NCBI RefSeq assembly: GCF_946222835.1
Contig: NZ_CAMIHD010000004.1
Coordinates: 1-64,000, forward strand
Length of the DNA stretch: 64,000 bases
From: an uncultured Corynebacterium sp.
GTDB taxonomy: Bacteria > Actinomycetota > Actinomycetes > Mycobacteriales > Mycobacteriaceae
Reading direction: 5' to 3'
In this document: piece after piece, positions 15,518-24,101 of the stretch
Position numbering within the stretch: the stretch's first letter is position 1
Layout of the letters: the number at the start of each line of letters is the position of its first letter
The notes under the pieces: model-generated
Seen by the model: the letters and a program-made list of their open reading frames with translations, nothing else
What the model was told of the DNA's origin: nothing
Databases searched by the model: none
Program-made: the position numbers and the translations under genes

Positions 15518-16345
15518 ATGCCAGCATTCGAAGCTGAAGTGGGCATGCCCTACTGGATTGACCTGACCACCTCGGATCCGCGTAAGTCTGCGCACTTCTA
15601 CGAGGAAGTGCTGAGGTGGGAGATTTCTGCCGAGTCCACGGAGGAAAAGCCGTATCAGATGGCGCGCTTGCAGGGCCTGCCCATCGCCGGGCTTATCCCG
15701 CAACCAGAAGAGGCGCCTATGCCGGACACATGGGTGACCTACTTCCTATCCAAGGACATCGCGGGCGATTGCCAGCGGGCGCAGAACCTGGGCGGGCGCA
15801 TCCTAGTGGAGCCGCAGCAAGTGCAGCTGGGACATATGGCTCTGCTTGTCGACGCCGCTGGCGGCATGTTCGGCCTCATCCAACCCGCCGGCCCCGAACA
15901 TTTCGTGGCCGCCGGCGAGCCCGGCACCCCGGTCTGGCACGAGCTCACCGCAACCTCGGGCTTCCAGCGCGCAATGGACTTTTATGGCGAGCTTTTCAAT
16001 TGGGAAATTCGCGCCATGCAGTCCGAGGATGAGAACTTCATTTACGCCACCGCGGAAGAAGACGGTGCGCCGTTTGCCGGCCTGTGGAACGCCGAGGGCC
16101 AGTTCCCGCCCCAGGTGCCGAGCTTCTGGCAGACCTATTTGGGCGTGCGCGATATCGACGCCGCTGCGAAGAAGACCGTGGAATTAGGCGGCGAGGTCAT
16201 CCGCGAACCGTGGGATTCGCCCTTTGGCCGCATGTGCCTTTTAGCCGATTCCACCGGTGCGACCATCACCCTCACCGAGGTTGAAGATGCCCCTGAAGAG
16301 GAGCCCACCGAAGCGGATGACGTGTTGGGGCTCGACCCGCAGTAG
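15518..16345 (+). CDS. Two-domain VOC-family protein
   Basis: A 275-residue protein made of two vicinal-oxygen-chelate (glyoxalase/bleomycin-resistance) modules. The first opens MPYWIDLTTSDPRKSAHFYE, and the second is near residue 130 (VWHELTATSGFQRAMDFYGE). Actinobacterial homologues are annotated as glyoxalase-like or hydroxylase proteins; the reaction is unknown. The C-terminal 20 residues are acidic. It starts directly after the S4 gene stop, so the two are co-transcribed. Confidence 0.85.
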   Translation: MPAFEAEVGMPYWIDLTTSDPRKSAHFYEEVLRWEISAESTEEKPYQMARLQGLPIAGLIPQPEEAPMPDTWVTYFLSKDIAGDCQRAQNLGGRILVEPQQVQLGHMALLVDAAGGMFGLIQPAGPEHFVAAGEPGTPVWHELTATSGFQRAMDFYGELFNWEIRAMQSEDENFIYATAEEDGAPFAGLWNAEGQFPPQVPSFWQTYLGVRDIDAAAKKTVELGGEVIREPWDSPFGRMCLLADSTGATITLTEVEDAPEEEPTEADDVLGLDPQ

Positions 16346-16350
16346 CTGTG

Positions 16351-16656
16351 ATGAGTGAGCCACCCCTGGTCAAACGCGTATTGGCGGTGGTTGCCGCTAT
16401 TCCATCCGGCAATGTCACCTCCTATGGTGAGGTGGCTAAGGTGGCCGGTTGCGGCGCGCGCAACGTCGGTACCGTGTTAAAACGCCACGGTGCCAGTACT
16501 GCCTGGTGGCGCGTGGTCCGCGCCGATGGCACCTCTCACGATCCCGTCCGCGCGGAGGACTACTGGGACCGCGAGGCCATTGCCCACGCTCGCGGCCGCG
16601 TTAAGATGCATCAGCACGGAATCGACGCCCGCGAATTACAGGAGTTGATGGAGTGA
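16351..16656 (+). CDS. Alkyltransferase-like (ATL) MGMT-fold protein
   Basis: A 101-residue protein with the DNA-binding half of O6-alkylguanine-DNA alkyltransferase: IPSGNVTSYGEVAKVAG, then RNVGTVLKRH, then WWRVVRADG. The catalytic PCHR cysteine is not present, as in ATL proteins, which recognise alkylated guanine and hand it to nucleotide excision repair. A GTG 3 bp upstream is an equally possible start. The stop overlaps the GTG start of the next gene. Confidence 0.85.
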   Translation: MSEPPLVKRVLAVVAAIPSGNVTSYGEVAKVAGCGARNVGTVLKRHGASTAWWRVVRADGTSHDPVRAEDYWDREAIAHARGRVKMHQHGIDARELQELME

Positions 16657-17012
16657 GGGCCTGGGTCATCCTTTTTCTCGCGATTGCTAGCGAAGTCGTG
16701 GGTACCATCGCACTGAAATACGCCGTGGACCATTTTTGGATCTACGGCGTAGCAGCCCTCTGCTTCATCCTCGCCTTTGTGCTCCTGCACCGCGTGATGC
16801 AGGAAGGCGTTAACGTGGGCGTGGCGTACGGCCTCTGGGCCTCCGGTGGAGTCATTTCCACCGCGCTACTTTCCGCCGCGCTATTTGGCGAGCCGCTCGG
16901 AACAGTAAAACTCGCTGGCATCGCGCTCATTATGGCCGGCGTATTCTGCGTGGAAATGGGCGCTAAACCAGACGAGGATGAAGACCGCACGGTGGAGGTG
17001 GCACCGCAATGA
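16653..17012 (+). CDS. SMR-family exporter subunit A
   Basis: A 119-residue, four-helix small multidrug resistance protein. The first helix carries the membrane glutamate in AIASEVVGTIALKYA, and the signature GVAYGLWASGGV is present. It begins with GTG overlapping the preceding stop and ends in an acidic tail that overlaps the next SMR gene by 4 bp (ATGA). Paired SMR genes encode heterodimers such as EbrAB and YkkCD that exchange protons for cationic drugs. The substrate is not evident. Confidence 0.9.
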   Translation: MRAWVILFLAIASEVVGTIALKYAVDHFWIYGVAALCFILAFVLLHRVMQEGVNVGVAYGLWASGGVISTALLSAALFGEPLGTVKLAGIALIMAGVFCVEMGAKPDEDEDRTVEVAPQ

Positions 17013-17326
17013 TCTGGTTTCTGCTTTTCCTCGCCACCGTCATCGAGGTCTCTGGCACGTTGTGTCTGCGCATGTCCGCGGTGACCGGCCGTCGCTTCTG
17101 GGTAGTGCTCGTCGCCCTGTGTTATGTCAGTGCCTATGGTTTCTTGGCGCTCGTGCTTAAGGCCGGCATGGACCTGGGCGTGGCTTATGGCATTTGGGCT
17201 GCCACTGGTGTTGCGCTTACCGCCATCGCCTCATGCCTTCTGTTTAAGGAGCCATTCACCTGGCTAAAATCCCTCGGAGTGGTTCTGATCGTCGGGGGAG
17301 TGCTGCTGGTAGAAGCTGGCGCATAG
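17009..17326 (+). CDS. SMR-family exporter subunit B
   Basis: A 105-residue partner of the upstream SMR protein, again with four helices. The helix-1 glutamate is in LATVIEVSGTLCLRMS and the signature is GVAYGIWAATGVALTAIAS. The tight overlap with subunit A favours equal expression and a heterodimer with opposite insertion of the subunits, as known for paired SMR transporters. No regulator is adjacent. Confidence 0.9.
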   Translation: MIWFLLFLATVIEVSGTLCLRMSAVTGRRFWVVLVALCYVSAYGFLALVLKAGMDLGVAYGIWAATGVALTAIASCLLFKEPFTWLKSLGVVLIVGGVLLVEAGA

Positions 17327-17353
17327 CACCTGCAAGGGCGCTACTATATTTTC

Positions 17354-18220
17354 ATGATGAAAAAGCTGGCGGTAGGTTCCCTGGTTACCGCACTCTCCCT
17401 CGCAATCGCCCCTGCCGCCCAGGCTGTCACCCTCGATCCGCATGCTGTGCCCGCGCGCACCCAGATCACCGTCCGGCACGATTCTGGTGCGACTGTGTCT
17501 ACCGCTAATGCCCATGAGTCTCGCCCTGCGCTGTCTTTGAGCAAGCTCTACTTGGGCTATTGGGTCCTAAAATACGGAGCGCCGGCCGACAAAGCCCGCG
17601 TGGAGCACATGATCCGTGTGAGCGATGACAACGTGGCTACCGACTTGGATCGTCGCTACCCGCAGGCCATTCCCAGCATTATCCACGAGTTTGGACTGCG
17701 CGAAACGCACTACACCGGGTATTGGGGGACGACCACAACCTCCACTGAAGATGTAGCGCGGTTCACCTCGCGTATCCAGCACGATCCCATTGCTGTACCC
17801 ATCATGACCGGCATGGCTAACGTCGCCCCTGTGGCTGCCGATGGCTACCGGCAAGATTTTGGTACCTCACGGATTCCGGGCGTTATCGGTACCAAGTTTG
17901 GCTGGTCCGATAATCGCCGCATCCATGCCTCGGTATCCACCGCCCCTGGTTTTACCGTCGCCGCCAATACCTACGGTGATGCGGGTACTCATACCGCAGA
18001 TGTCACCCGCGCCGTACATAATTCCCCAAGCGCACTTCCCGCACCGGGTGGTTCTAGCCAAGCCATTGGAGCTCGTATCGAGCATGATCTGCATCTGCAA
18101 GGCCCAGCGCGACAGGCTATCCGAGAGGCCACCCGCACGGCAGCGAGCTACGAGCGTCAAGCCTGCGCGAGCGCGAACCAGGCGTTGGCGCAGATAACAC
18201 CGATGCGCGTGTGTAACTAG
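17354..18220 (+). CDS. Secreted serine hydrolase of the beta-lactamase/PBP fold
   Basis: A 288-residue exported protein. A signal peptide ends near AAQAVT (residue 25). The class A beta-lactamase motifs are recognisable but modified: SLSK for the nucleophile SxxK, VSDDN for SDN and GTKFGW for KTG. Actinobacterial proteins of this type are usually annotated as serine hydrolases; beta-lactam hydrolysis is not assured. TACTAT at 17,342-17,347 stands 6 nt before the ATG, which fits a leaderless promoter. A strong bidirectional hairpin follows. Confidence 0.75.
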   Translation: MMKKLAVGSLVTALSLAIAPAAQAVTLDPHAVPARTQITVRHDSGATVSTANAHESRPALSLSKLYLGYWVLKYGAPADKARVEHMIRVSDDNVATDLDRRYPQAIPSIIHEFGLRETHYTGYWGTTTTSTEDVARFTSRIQHDPIAVPIMTGMANVAPVAADGYRQDFGTSRIPGVIGTKFGWSDNRRIHASVSTAPGFTVAANTYGDAGTHTADVTRAVHNSPSALPAPGGSSQAIGARIEHDLHLQGPARQAIREATRTAASYERQACASANQALAQITPMRVCN

Positions 18221-18238
18221 GACTTGCAGAGCCAAAAC

Positions 18239-18285
18239 AAGCACGTTTCGTCTCTCACGGGGTGTGAAAAGGGCGAAACGTGCTT
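18239..18285. terminator. Bidirectional hairpin terminator
   Basis: A perfect 12-bp stem, AAGCACGTTTCG (18,239-18,250) with CGAAACGTGCTT (18,274-18,285), is followed by T-rich sequence on the plus strand. It lies between the convergent serine hydrolase and PrsW genes. Confidence 0.85.
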
Positions 18286-18308
18286 GCTTTACAGAGTGGT
18301 CGGCGGCT

Positions 18309-19160
18309 TTAGTGCACGAAGGCGAGGGCGTCGTCGGCAGTGCTGTGGCTATAGCTCTCATCGGCCTTGGCGAGCTTATTGCCGTGCAGTACAAGCCACA
18401 CGCTGGTGGGGTAGAGAATAAGCGCTACGACAACGGCTTGGATGATCGAGGCTACTTCGGAATCGTGCAGGTAGTTCCAGCAAAAGTGCAGTGTGAACGA
18501 GGCGGCTAGGGCGCCGAGGAAGACGCCGATGCGCCACCACCAGGGTTTGGCGGCTGCATAGAGTGCCCAGCCGATGCCCCAGCCAGCTAGCGCGGTGAGC
18601 AACACGTGCAGGCCCGGACCGGCGATAAGGCGCAGCCCCCACATCTCAATAAGGCCTTGGATATCGCTATCAGGATGCATGGTGGCACCCATGGCGCCGT
18701 AGAGGATATTCTCGCAGGCCTCGAAGCCAAGGCCCACCACTGCGCCCACCATCCAGCCATGCCACGGACGGTTGAGCTGGCGGAAGGACATGAGCACGAA
18801 AATTACGCCAGTGGCCTTAGAAATTTCTTCCGGATAGGCACCGCTCCACGACATCATGGAATCAACCCAGCCGGAGCCAATGGCGAGCTGCATGACCGGC
18901 CCAGCGCTGATAAGCGCCAAGGCAACGGCTACTCCGCCGCCCCAAAGGAAAGCCAGCGTGGCCCATAGGCGCGCCGGGCGGGCCCACATGGGGCTGCGTT
19001 GCAGCAGGTAGATGACCAGCGCCACGAGTATGGCGGCGATGAGCAGGCTGAGCAGGCCCATCAGGGGAGAAATCAAAAATGTACTCAGCGTCTGGAAAAA
19101 GAAGGCGATGAGTCCGATGCCGGAAAGGATCCATAGCGTGGTGCGAAAGAGCTTAGACAT
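18309..19160 (-). CDS. PrsW-family intramembrane metalloprotease
   Basis: A 283-residue polytopic membrane protein with the PrsW motifs. EEISK sits in the loop after YP, FEACENILY contains the second glutamate pair, LHVLLTAL contributes a histidine and LHFCWNY the last one; together these bind zinc. Bacillus PrsW makes the site-1 cut in an anti-sigma factor. The corynebacterial substrate is unknown. It ends 24 bp from the shared terminator and follows the gene at 19,161-19,742 without a gap, so the two are probably one transcript. Confidence 0.85.
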   Translation of the reverse strand: MSKLFRTTLWILSGIGLIAFFFQTLSTFLISPLMGLLSLLIAAILVALVIYLLQRSPMWARPARLWATLAFLWGGGVAVALALISAGPVMQLAIGSGWVDSMMSWSGAYPEEISKATGVIFVLMSFRQLNRPWHGWMVGAVVGLGFEACENILYGAMGATMHPDSDIQGLIEMWGLRLIAGPGLHVLLTALAGWGIGWALYAAAKPWWWRIGVFLGALAASFTLHFCWNYLHDSEVASIIQAVVVALILYPTSVWLVLHGNKLAKADESYSHSTADDALAFVH

Positions 19161-19742
19161 CTAGAACATCAACTCCCCGGAGAAGTCAGCGAATTCTGAA
19201 TCGGCCGCAGCGGGTAGATCCTTTTGGCCGAAGGCATGCCAAATGCGTGAGGCGGTGGCGCGGGCCTGCTCGTCCTTGCCGGTCACGGTGACCACCCAAT
19301 CCTTGTTTTCATCATCGCCGGTGCCGTCGAGGGAGAGGGCGGCGGTGGATGAGGGGGCGTCGGCAAGCAGGAGCGCTCCGTCGGTGCCGTCGAAGGTAGG
19401 GGCATCGGCTGGCATGGGCGCCATGGCTAAAGCGCGGACCATGCGGCGCAAAGTAGTGGCATCGTCCTTGGCGTCCTCGGTAAGGGTGGCTTGAACGCTG
19501 ACATCGCCGCAGTTCCAGCCGATGCTGGCGAGGGATTCATAGTCGCGCTCGCAATAGAGATCGGGCACATCAATCTCCCAGTCCTGGCTGGGCTCGGTCA
19601 AGGTGACCTGCTCGACGTCTGCGGAGGAATCCGCCAGCGCCGCCTGCACGATCGCGGGCAGGGCAAGAACCACCGCCACGAACGCAATGACGGCGCAGAA
19701 AAGGCGCCGCGGCTGCGCTGGAGGAAAGCGATAAATTTTCAT
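19161..19742 (-). CDS. Exported or membrane-anchored protein of unknown function
   Basis: A 193-residue protein with a single N-terminal hydrophobic segment (FCAVIAFVAVVLALPAIVQA), then an acidic extracytoplasmic domain with two cysteines (LYCERD and WNCGD) that could form a disulfide. I recognise no family. ATG 19,742 was chosen because a longer frame would add residues overlapping the divergent M13 peptidase promoter. It abuts prsW and may be functionally linked to it. Confidence 0.65.
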   Translation of the reverse strand: MKIYRFPPAQPRRLFCAVIAFVAVVLALPAIVQAALADSSADVEQVTLTEPSQDWEIDVPDLYCERDYESLASIGWNCGDVSVQATLTEDAKDDATTLRRMVRALAMAPMPADAPTFDGTDGALLLADAPSSTAALSLDGTGDDENKDWVVTVTGKDEQARATASRIWHAFGQKDLPAAADSEFADFSGELMF

Positions 19743-19784
19743 GGACCACACCTTATCTTGTCGCTTTGCCCTAGAGTGGCAGGC

Positions 19785-21719
19785 ATGAAAGATCTTTATC
19801 AACTAGTCAATGGACCCTGGCTGGAAAGCCACGTCATTCCCGATGATCGCGGCGTGGACGGCACCTTCCACGCGCTGCGCGACGAGGCCGAAGAACTCGT
19901 CCACGATATCGTGCAAAAGGACACCGGCCGCCCGGGCAAGCTCTATGCCTCCTTTATGGATACCGAGGGAGTCAACGCGGCCGGCATGGCTCCATTGGAT
20001 GCGGATCTGGACCGCCTGAGCGCGGCTGACCCAGAGGAATTAGCGCAACGCTTGGGTGAACTCGAGCGCACCGGTGTGGGCTCGCCGGTGACCTTCTGGG
20101 TATCTAAGGACTCTGGCTCCGAGGACGCTCTTGCTTATGTCATTCAATCCGGCCTGGGCCTGCCGGATGAAGCCTATTACCGCGAGGAAGCTCACGCCGA
20201 AACGCTGGCCGTCTATGAAAAGCACGTGGCAGAGATGCTGGAATTCCTCGATCCGGCTCGCCTTTTCGGCCTAGGCGCCGAGGTAGCCGCCCAGCGCATC
20301 GTGGGCCTGGAAAAGGAGCTGGCCGCTGGCCATTGGGACGTGGTCTCCACCCGCGATGCGGTGAAAACCTATAACCCGTGTGAGTTTGGCGAGCTGCCCT
20401 CCATGACCCGCGCCCTGCTCTCCGGCGGCAACCTGCCGGAGCACCGCGTGGTCAATATGATGCCGTCCTACCTCGAGCACTTCGAGAGCCTCTTTACCTC
20501 CGAGCGCATGGCCGATTGGCAGCTATGGGCTACCTGGCATATCCTGCGTTCCCGCGCGGCAATGCTGCCGGAGGAAGTAGGCGCGAAGAACTTTGAGTTC
20601 TACGGCACCAAGCTCTCCGGCGCTACCCAGCAGCGCGACCGCTGGAAGCGCGCGGTAGGCCTGGCTGAGTCCCTCGTGGGAGAAGAGATTGGCCAAGTAT
20701 TCGTGGATAAGCACTTCCCGGACTCCTCCAAGCGCGAGATGGATGAACTAGTGAGCTACCTCATCGCCGCCTACCGCGAGCGCATCTCTCAGCTGGAGTG
20801 GATGACCCCGGCCACCCGCGAGCGTGCCTTGGAGAAACTTTCCCAGTTCAAGGCCAAGATTGGCTTCCCAGATTCCTGGCGCGATTATTCCGGCCTCGAG
20901 GTCTCCGGCAAAGGTGCGGACCTGCTGGCCAATGCGCGTGCCGGCTCTGCCTTTTCCCACGACTTTGAGCTGGCCAAGATTGGCAAGCCGGCTGATCGCG
21001 ATGAGTGGGTGACTACCCCGCAAACGGTCAACGCCTTTTATAACCCGGTGGTCAATGACATCACCTTCCCGGCAGCTATCCTGCGCCCTCCCTTCTATAA
21101 CCCAGAGGCCGATGCCGCGGAAAACTTCGGCGCCATCGGTGCAGTTATCGGACACGAAATTGGCCACGGCTTTGATGACCAAGGCTCGCAGTTTGATGGT
21201 CAGGGCAACCTTAACTCTTGGTGGTCCGATGAGGATCGCGCCGCCTTTGAAAAGCTCACCGCCAAGCTGGTGGAGCAGTTCAATGGCCAGGTACCGACGG
21301 TGCTTAAGGAGACCGGCGTCGACTCCACCGGAGTGAACGGCAGCTTCACCTTGGGCGAGAATATCGGTGACCTAGGCGGCCTGGGTATCGCCGTGGTGGC
21401 TTTTAAGAACTACTGCGCCGATAAGGGCATCGACCTGCAGGGCAAGGAGGAAAAGTTCGAGGTAGACGGCGCCGAGCCAGAGCTGGCTGAACATACCTAC
21501 AACGGGCTACAGCGTTTCTTCCTGGCCTGGGCCCGCGTATGGCGCACCGCCATCCGCCCGGAAATGGCCACCCAGTATCTGGCCATTGACCCGCACTCGC
21601 CGGCGGAGTTCCGCTGCAATCTCATTGCGGCCAATATTGCGGAGTTCTACGAGGTCTTCGACGTGGCGGAAGACTCCGCCATGTACATTGCGCCGGAGGA
21701 TCGAGTCACCATCTGGTAG
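19785..21719 (+). CDS. M13 (neprilysin/PepO) zinc metallopeptidase
   Basis: A 644-residue peptidase. The zinc motif HEIGH is in VIGHEIGHGFDD, the third ligand in ENIGDLGGL, and the NAFYNP and PAAILRPPFY substrate-binding segments precede it. There is no signal peptide, as in bacterial PepO-type oligopeptidases acting in the cytoplasm. The ATG at 19,785 begins MKDLYQLVNGPWL, the family start (VNGxWL). The long frame upstream of it is antisense to 19,161-19,742 and is not real. Confidence 0.9.
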   Translation: MKDLYQLVNGPWLESHVIPDDRGVDGTFHALRDEAEELVHDIVQKDTGRPGKLYASFMDTEGVNAAGMAPLDADLDRLSAADPEELAQRLGELERTGVGSPVTFWVSKDSGSEDALAYVIQSGLGLPDEAYYREEAHAETLAVYEKHVAEMLEFLDPARLFGLGAEVAAQRIVGLEKELAAGHWDVVSTRDAVKTYNPCEFGELPSMTRALLSGGNLPEHRVVNMMPSYLEHFESLFTSERMADWQLWATWHILRSRAAMLPEEVGAKNFEFYGTKLSGATQQRDRWKRAVGLAESLVGEEIGQVFVDKHFPDSSKREMDELVSYLIAAYRERISQLEWMTPATRERALEKLSQFKAKIGFPDSWRDYSGLEVSGKGADLLANARAGSAFSHDFELAKIGKPADRDEWVTTPQTVNAFYNPVVNDITFPAAILRPPFYNPEADAAENFGAIGAVIGHEIGHGFDDQGSQFDGQGNLNSWWSDEDRAAFEKLTAKLVEQFNGQVPTVLKETGVDSTGVNGSFTLGENIGDLGGLGIAVVAFKNYCADKGIDLQGKEEKFEVDGAEPELAEHTYNGLQRFFLAWARVWRTAIRPEMATQYLAIDPHSPAEFRCNLIAANIAEFYEVFDVAEDSAMYIAPEDRVTIW

Positions 21720-21758
21720 ACCTTTCTGCCGGTAGGCGGTGCGCGTAGGCTCGGTGGC

Positions 21759-22652
21759 ATGAATAACGCAGATGCTAACCAGGACCCGCACCGCCCGCTG
21801 GAGCCCGGCCAGGAGTGGCGCATTGGCGGCCAGGACCGTCAGATGGAGGACAAGGAGCAGCTCGAGCAGCTCGTTGCCTATATCGACGCCCACTATGACA
21901 CCCCGGATTTCCGCCCACCGTGGGCCGGTGGCGGCTCCCCCGAGGCGGATCAGTATTGTGCGCTTTTGCCGGATCGCATTACGCACGCGGCAATGATGGT
22001 GCTCGGTACTGCGGTGGATCATGCGTTGCCGGGAACCGCCTACACGGAGGGCATCAGCGTGGAAGAATCCGAGGTGGGTGCCATTTTTCAGCCCACAAAA
22101 CCCACCGGCCGTTGGGCGGTATCGCTCCATTCGGGCGGCTGGTGGCGCGGCGATGGCCAAGCGCTAGAGATGCAGTGGCGCCCTGAGGTAGCCGCCGCCG
22201 CACAGCTATCCGGTACCACCATCATTGATGTGGATTATCCGCTCGCGCCTGCGCACACCGTCGCGGAGATGGTCACTGCCGTAAAACGGGCCATCGACTA
22301 CGCCCGTGCGCAGGGTGCTTCCAGCGTTGCTACCTGGGGATATTCCTCCGGCGGCGCGCTGGCCGCGCTTGCGCCTGCCGACGCCCTCCTGCTCACCTTC
22401 CCCGACTTCGGTGCTCTGGAAAATCTGCCTGAGGACCTGCGCGACGGTTATGAAATCCCGACGGACCTATCTGAGCTATGCCCGGATATTTTCGTGCAGA
22501 CCGCGACCGAGGATGAGATCGCAGCGCGGGTTTCCGTGCCCGGCGCCGCTGCCCGCGATTATGTTTCCACCCACCGCGTGTCTACCCCGGCGGTTTCCCG
22601 GCAGCGCGTGCGGGATGCGGCCACGTTCCTGGCAGGCGAGTTGGAAAAATAA
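21759..22652 (+). CDS. Alpha/beta hydrolase
   Basis: A 297-residue alpha/beta hydrolase of the hormone-sensitive-lipase-like group. The oxyanion motif is SLHSGGWWRGDG, the strand DVDYPLAPAHTV resembles DYRLAPEH, and the nucleophile elbow is GYSSGGALA. The catalytic acid and histidine lie in the C-terminal third but are not clear by eye. Substrate unknown. It is downstream of the M13 gene by 39 bp, on the same strand. Confidence 0.75.
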   Translation: MNNADANQDPHRPLEPGQEWRIGGQDRQMEDKEQLEQLVAYIDAHYDTPDFRPPWAGGGSPEADQYCALLPDRITHAAMMVLGTAVDHALPGTAYTEGISVEESEVGAIFQPTKPTGRWAVSLHSGGWWRGDGQALEMQWRPEVAAAAQLSGTTIIDVDYPLAPAHTVAEMVTAVKRAIDYARAQGASSVATWGYSSGGALAALAPADALLLTFPDFGALENLPEDLRDGYEIPTDLSELCPDIFVQTATEDEIAARVSVPGAAARDYVSTHRVSTPAVSRQRVRDAATFLAGELEK

Positions 22653-22715
22653 TAGCTTCCTGGAGGTTTCATGCTAAAAGGGAACTAGTTTCAATAGGTC
22701 AGCGACTAGTTTCGC

Positions 22716-24101
22716 ATGACCATATCGACTCATGGCGCTGTTTCGCGCCTGCATAAATTCGCTGGCGTTATCATTGCGCCCTTCCTCATAGTCGCAGCGT
22801 TAAGCGGGCTTCTCTACGCCTTGGCCCCCACCTTTGAACCGTGGATTTACCACGATGAGGTAACCGCCACCGCACAAGGCAGCCCGCGCAGCCTCGATGA
22901 ACAGATTGCCGCCGCCCAGCGCCAGCACCCGGATGGGACCGTGGTGCGGGTTGAACCTTCCGAAGACCCGCAAGAGACCACCCGCGTGCTTTTCGACGAC
23001 CCCACCGCCCCCAACTCCAGCTATACCCACGCCGTCTTTGTAGACCCGGTGGACCTGCACATCACTGGCGAACTACAACAATATGGTGGATCCCGTGCGT
23101 TGCCCTTCCGTACGTGGGCCTCTAATGGACACCGCACCCTATGGTTGGGCGAGCCTGGCCGCCTCTATGCTGAACTCGCGGCCTCGTGGCTCGGCGCGCT
23201 GAGCATCCTCGGTCTGTACCTATGGCTCAAGCGTAAGCAAAGGAATAAGAAGCAGCCCTCTAAGGTACTGGCGCTGCACGCCCGCGTGGGTGCCTGGTTA
23301 CTGCCGGGCTTCCTCTTTCTTACCGTTACTGGCCTGACATGGTCGCTGGTAGCAGGCACAAGTATTGGCAAAGTGCGTGAGGAACTCAATTGGAAGGAAC
23401 CGTCCGTGGCGACTTCTGTTGCAGAAGCGGGGGCGAGTACTGGAGCGGGGAAGCATGCTGGGCATTCCGGCCACGCGGTTCACGCCGGGCACGCTGGGCA
23501 TACGGAACACCACGATGCTGCAGAACTTGCCGGCGCCCAAACCGCATTATCGACAGCCCGTAGCCAAGGGATGACCGGAGTCTTGGAAATGACCCCTCCG
23601 GAAAAACCAGGCGATGCGTGGGGAGTGCGGGAGGCTCGTGCGGCCTTCAAGCTGCGCAGCGATGCCGTGGCGGTGACCCCAAACGGTGAGGTCATCGACC
23701 GCATCAATTCCGCCGATTGGCCGCTTGCCGCGCAGCTTACGTCGTGGCTCATCCAGCTGCACATGGGAACGCTCTTTGGCATCTACAGCCAGGTCGCCTT
23801 GGCGGCGCTGGCCCTCGGTCTGCTCGTGGTGAGTATCGCGGGCCTGTGGATGTGGTGGAAGAAACCGCGCCGCAGCCTGCCAGAGCTAAAAATCACCCCC
23901 GCCGTGTTGGCGGGGGTGGTGGCCTACTCGATCATCGCGCCGCTCTTTGGCGTCTCGCTGTTGATCTTTTTCCTAGACGATTGGCTCGTGCGGCGATTGC
24001 GCGCCCCGAAGCGGGGTCGGGACGCTGCCGCAGGCGAGGCTACTCTTCGCCCTCGGGGCGAATCTTCATCTCGGAGTCTTGCCACAGACCGGAGCGCGTA
24101 A
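22716..24101 (+). CDS. PepSY-associated transmembrane protein with a histidine-rich loop
   Basis: A 461-residue membrane protein of the PepSY-associated TM (PF03929) family, often tied to iron or copper handling. The N-terminal helix follows SRLHKFAGVIIAPFLIVAAL, with further helices near 160, 205, 355 and 395. Between residues about 240 and 270 lies a His-rich stretch (HAGHSGHAVHAGHAGHTEHH) that could bind metal; in other members this region is not usually so His-rich. The last 62 bp overlap the 3' end of the convergent emb gene. Two ACTAGTTTC repeats 23 bp apart precede the start. Confidence 0.8.
   Translation: MTISTHGAVSRLHKFAGVIIAPFLIVAALSGLLYALAPTFEPWIYHDEVTATAQGSPRSLDEQIAAAQRQHPDGTVVRVEPSEDPQETTRVLFDDPTAPNSSYTHAVFVDPVDLHITGELQQYGGSRALPFRTWASNGHRTLWLGEPGRLYAELAASWLGALSILGLYLWLKRKQRNKKQPSKVLALHARVGAWLLPGFLFLTVTGLTWSLVAGTSIGKVREELNWKEPSVATSVAEAGASTGAGKHAGHSGHAVHAGHAGHTEHHDAAELAGAQTALSTARSQGMTGVLEMTPPEKPGDAWGVREARAAFKLRSDAVAVTPNGEVIDRINSADWPLAAQLTSWLIQLHMGTLFGIYSQVALAALALGLLVVSIAGLWMWWKKPRRSLPELKITPAVLAGVVAYSIIAPLFGVSLLIFFLDDWLVRRLRAPKRGRDAAAGEATLRPRGESSSRSLATDRSA

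Noticed and set aside
19491..19784. Upstream extension of the M13 peptidase frame
   Set aside because: It is antisense to the gene at 19,161-19,742, and the family N-terminus starts at 19,785.
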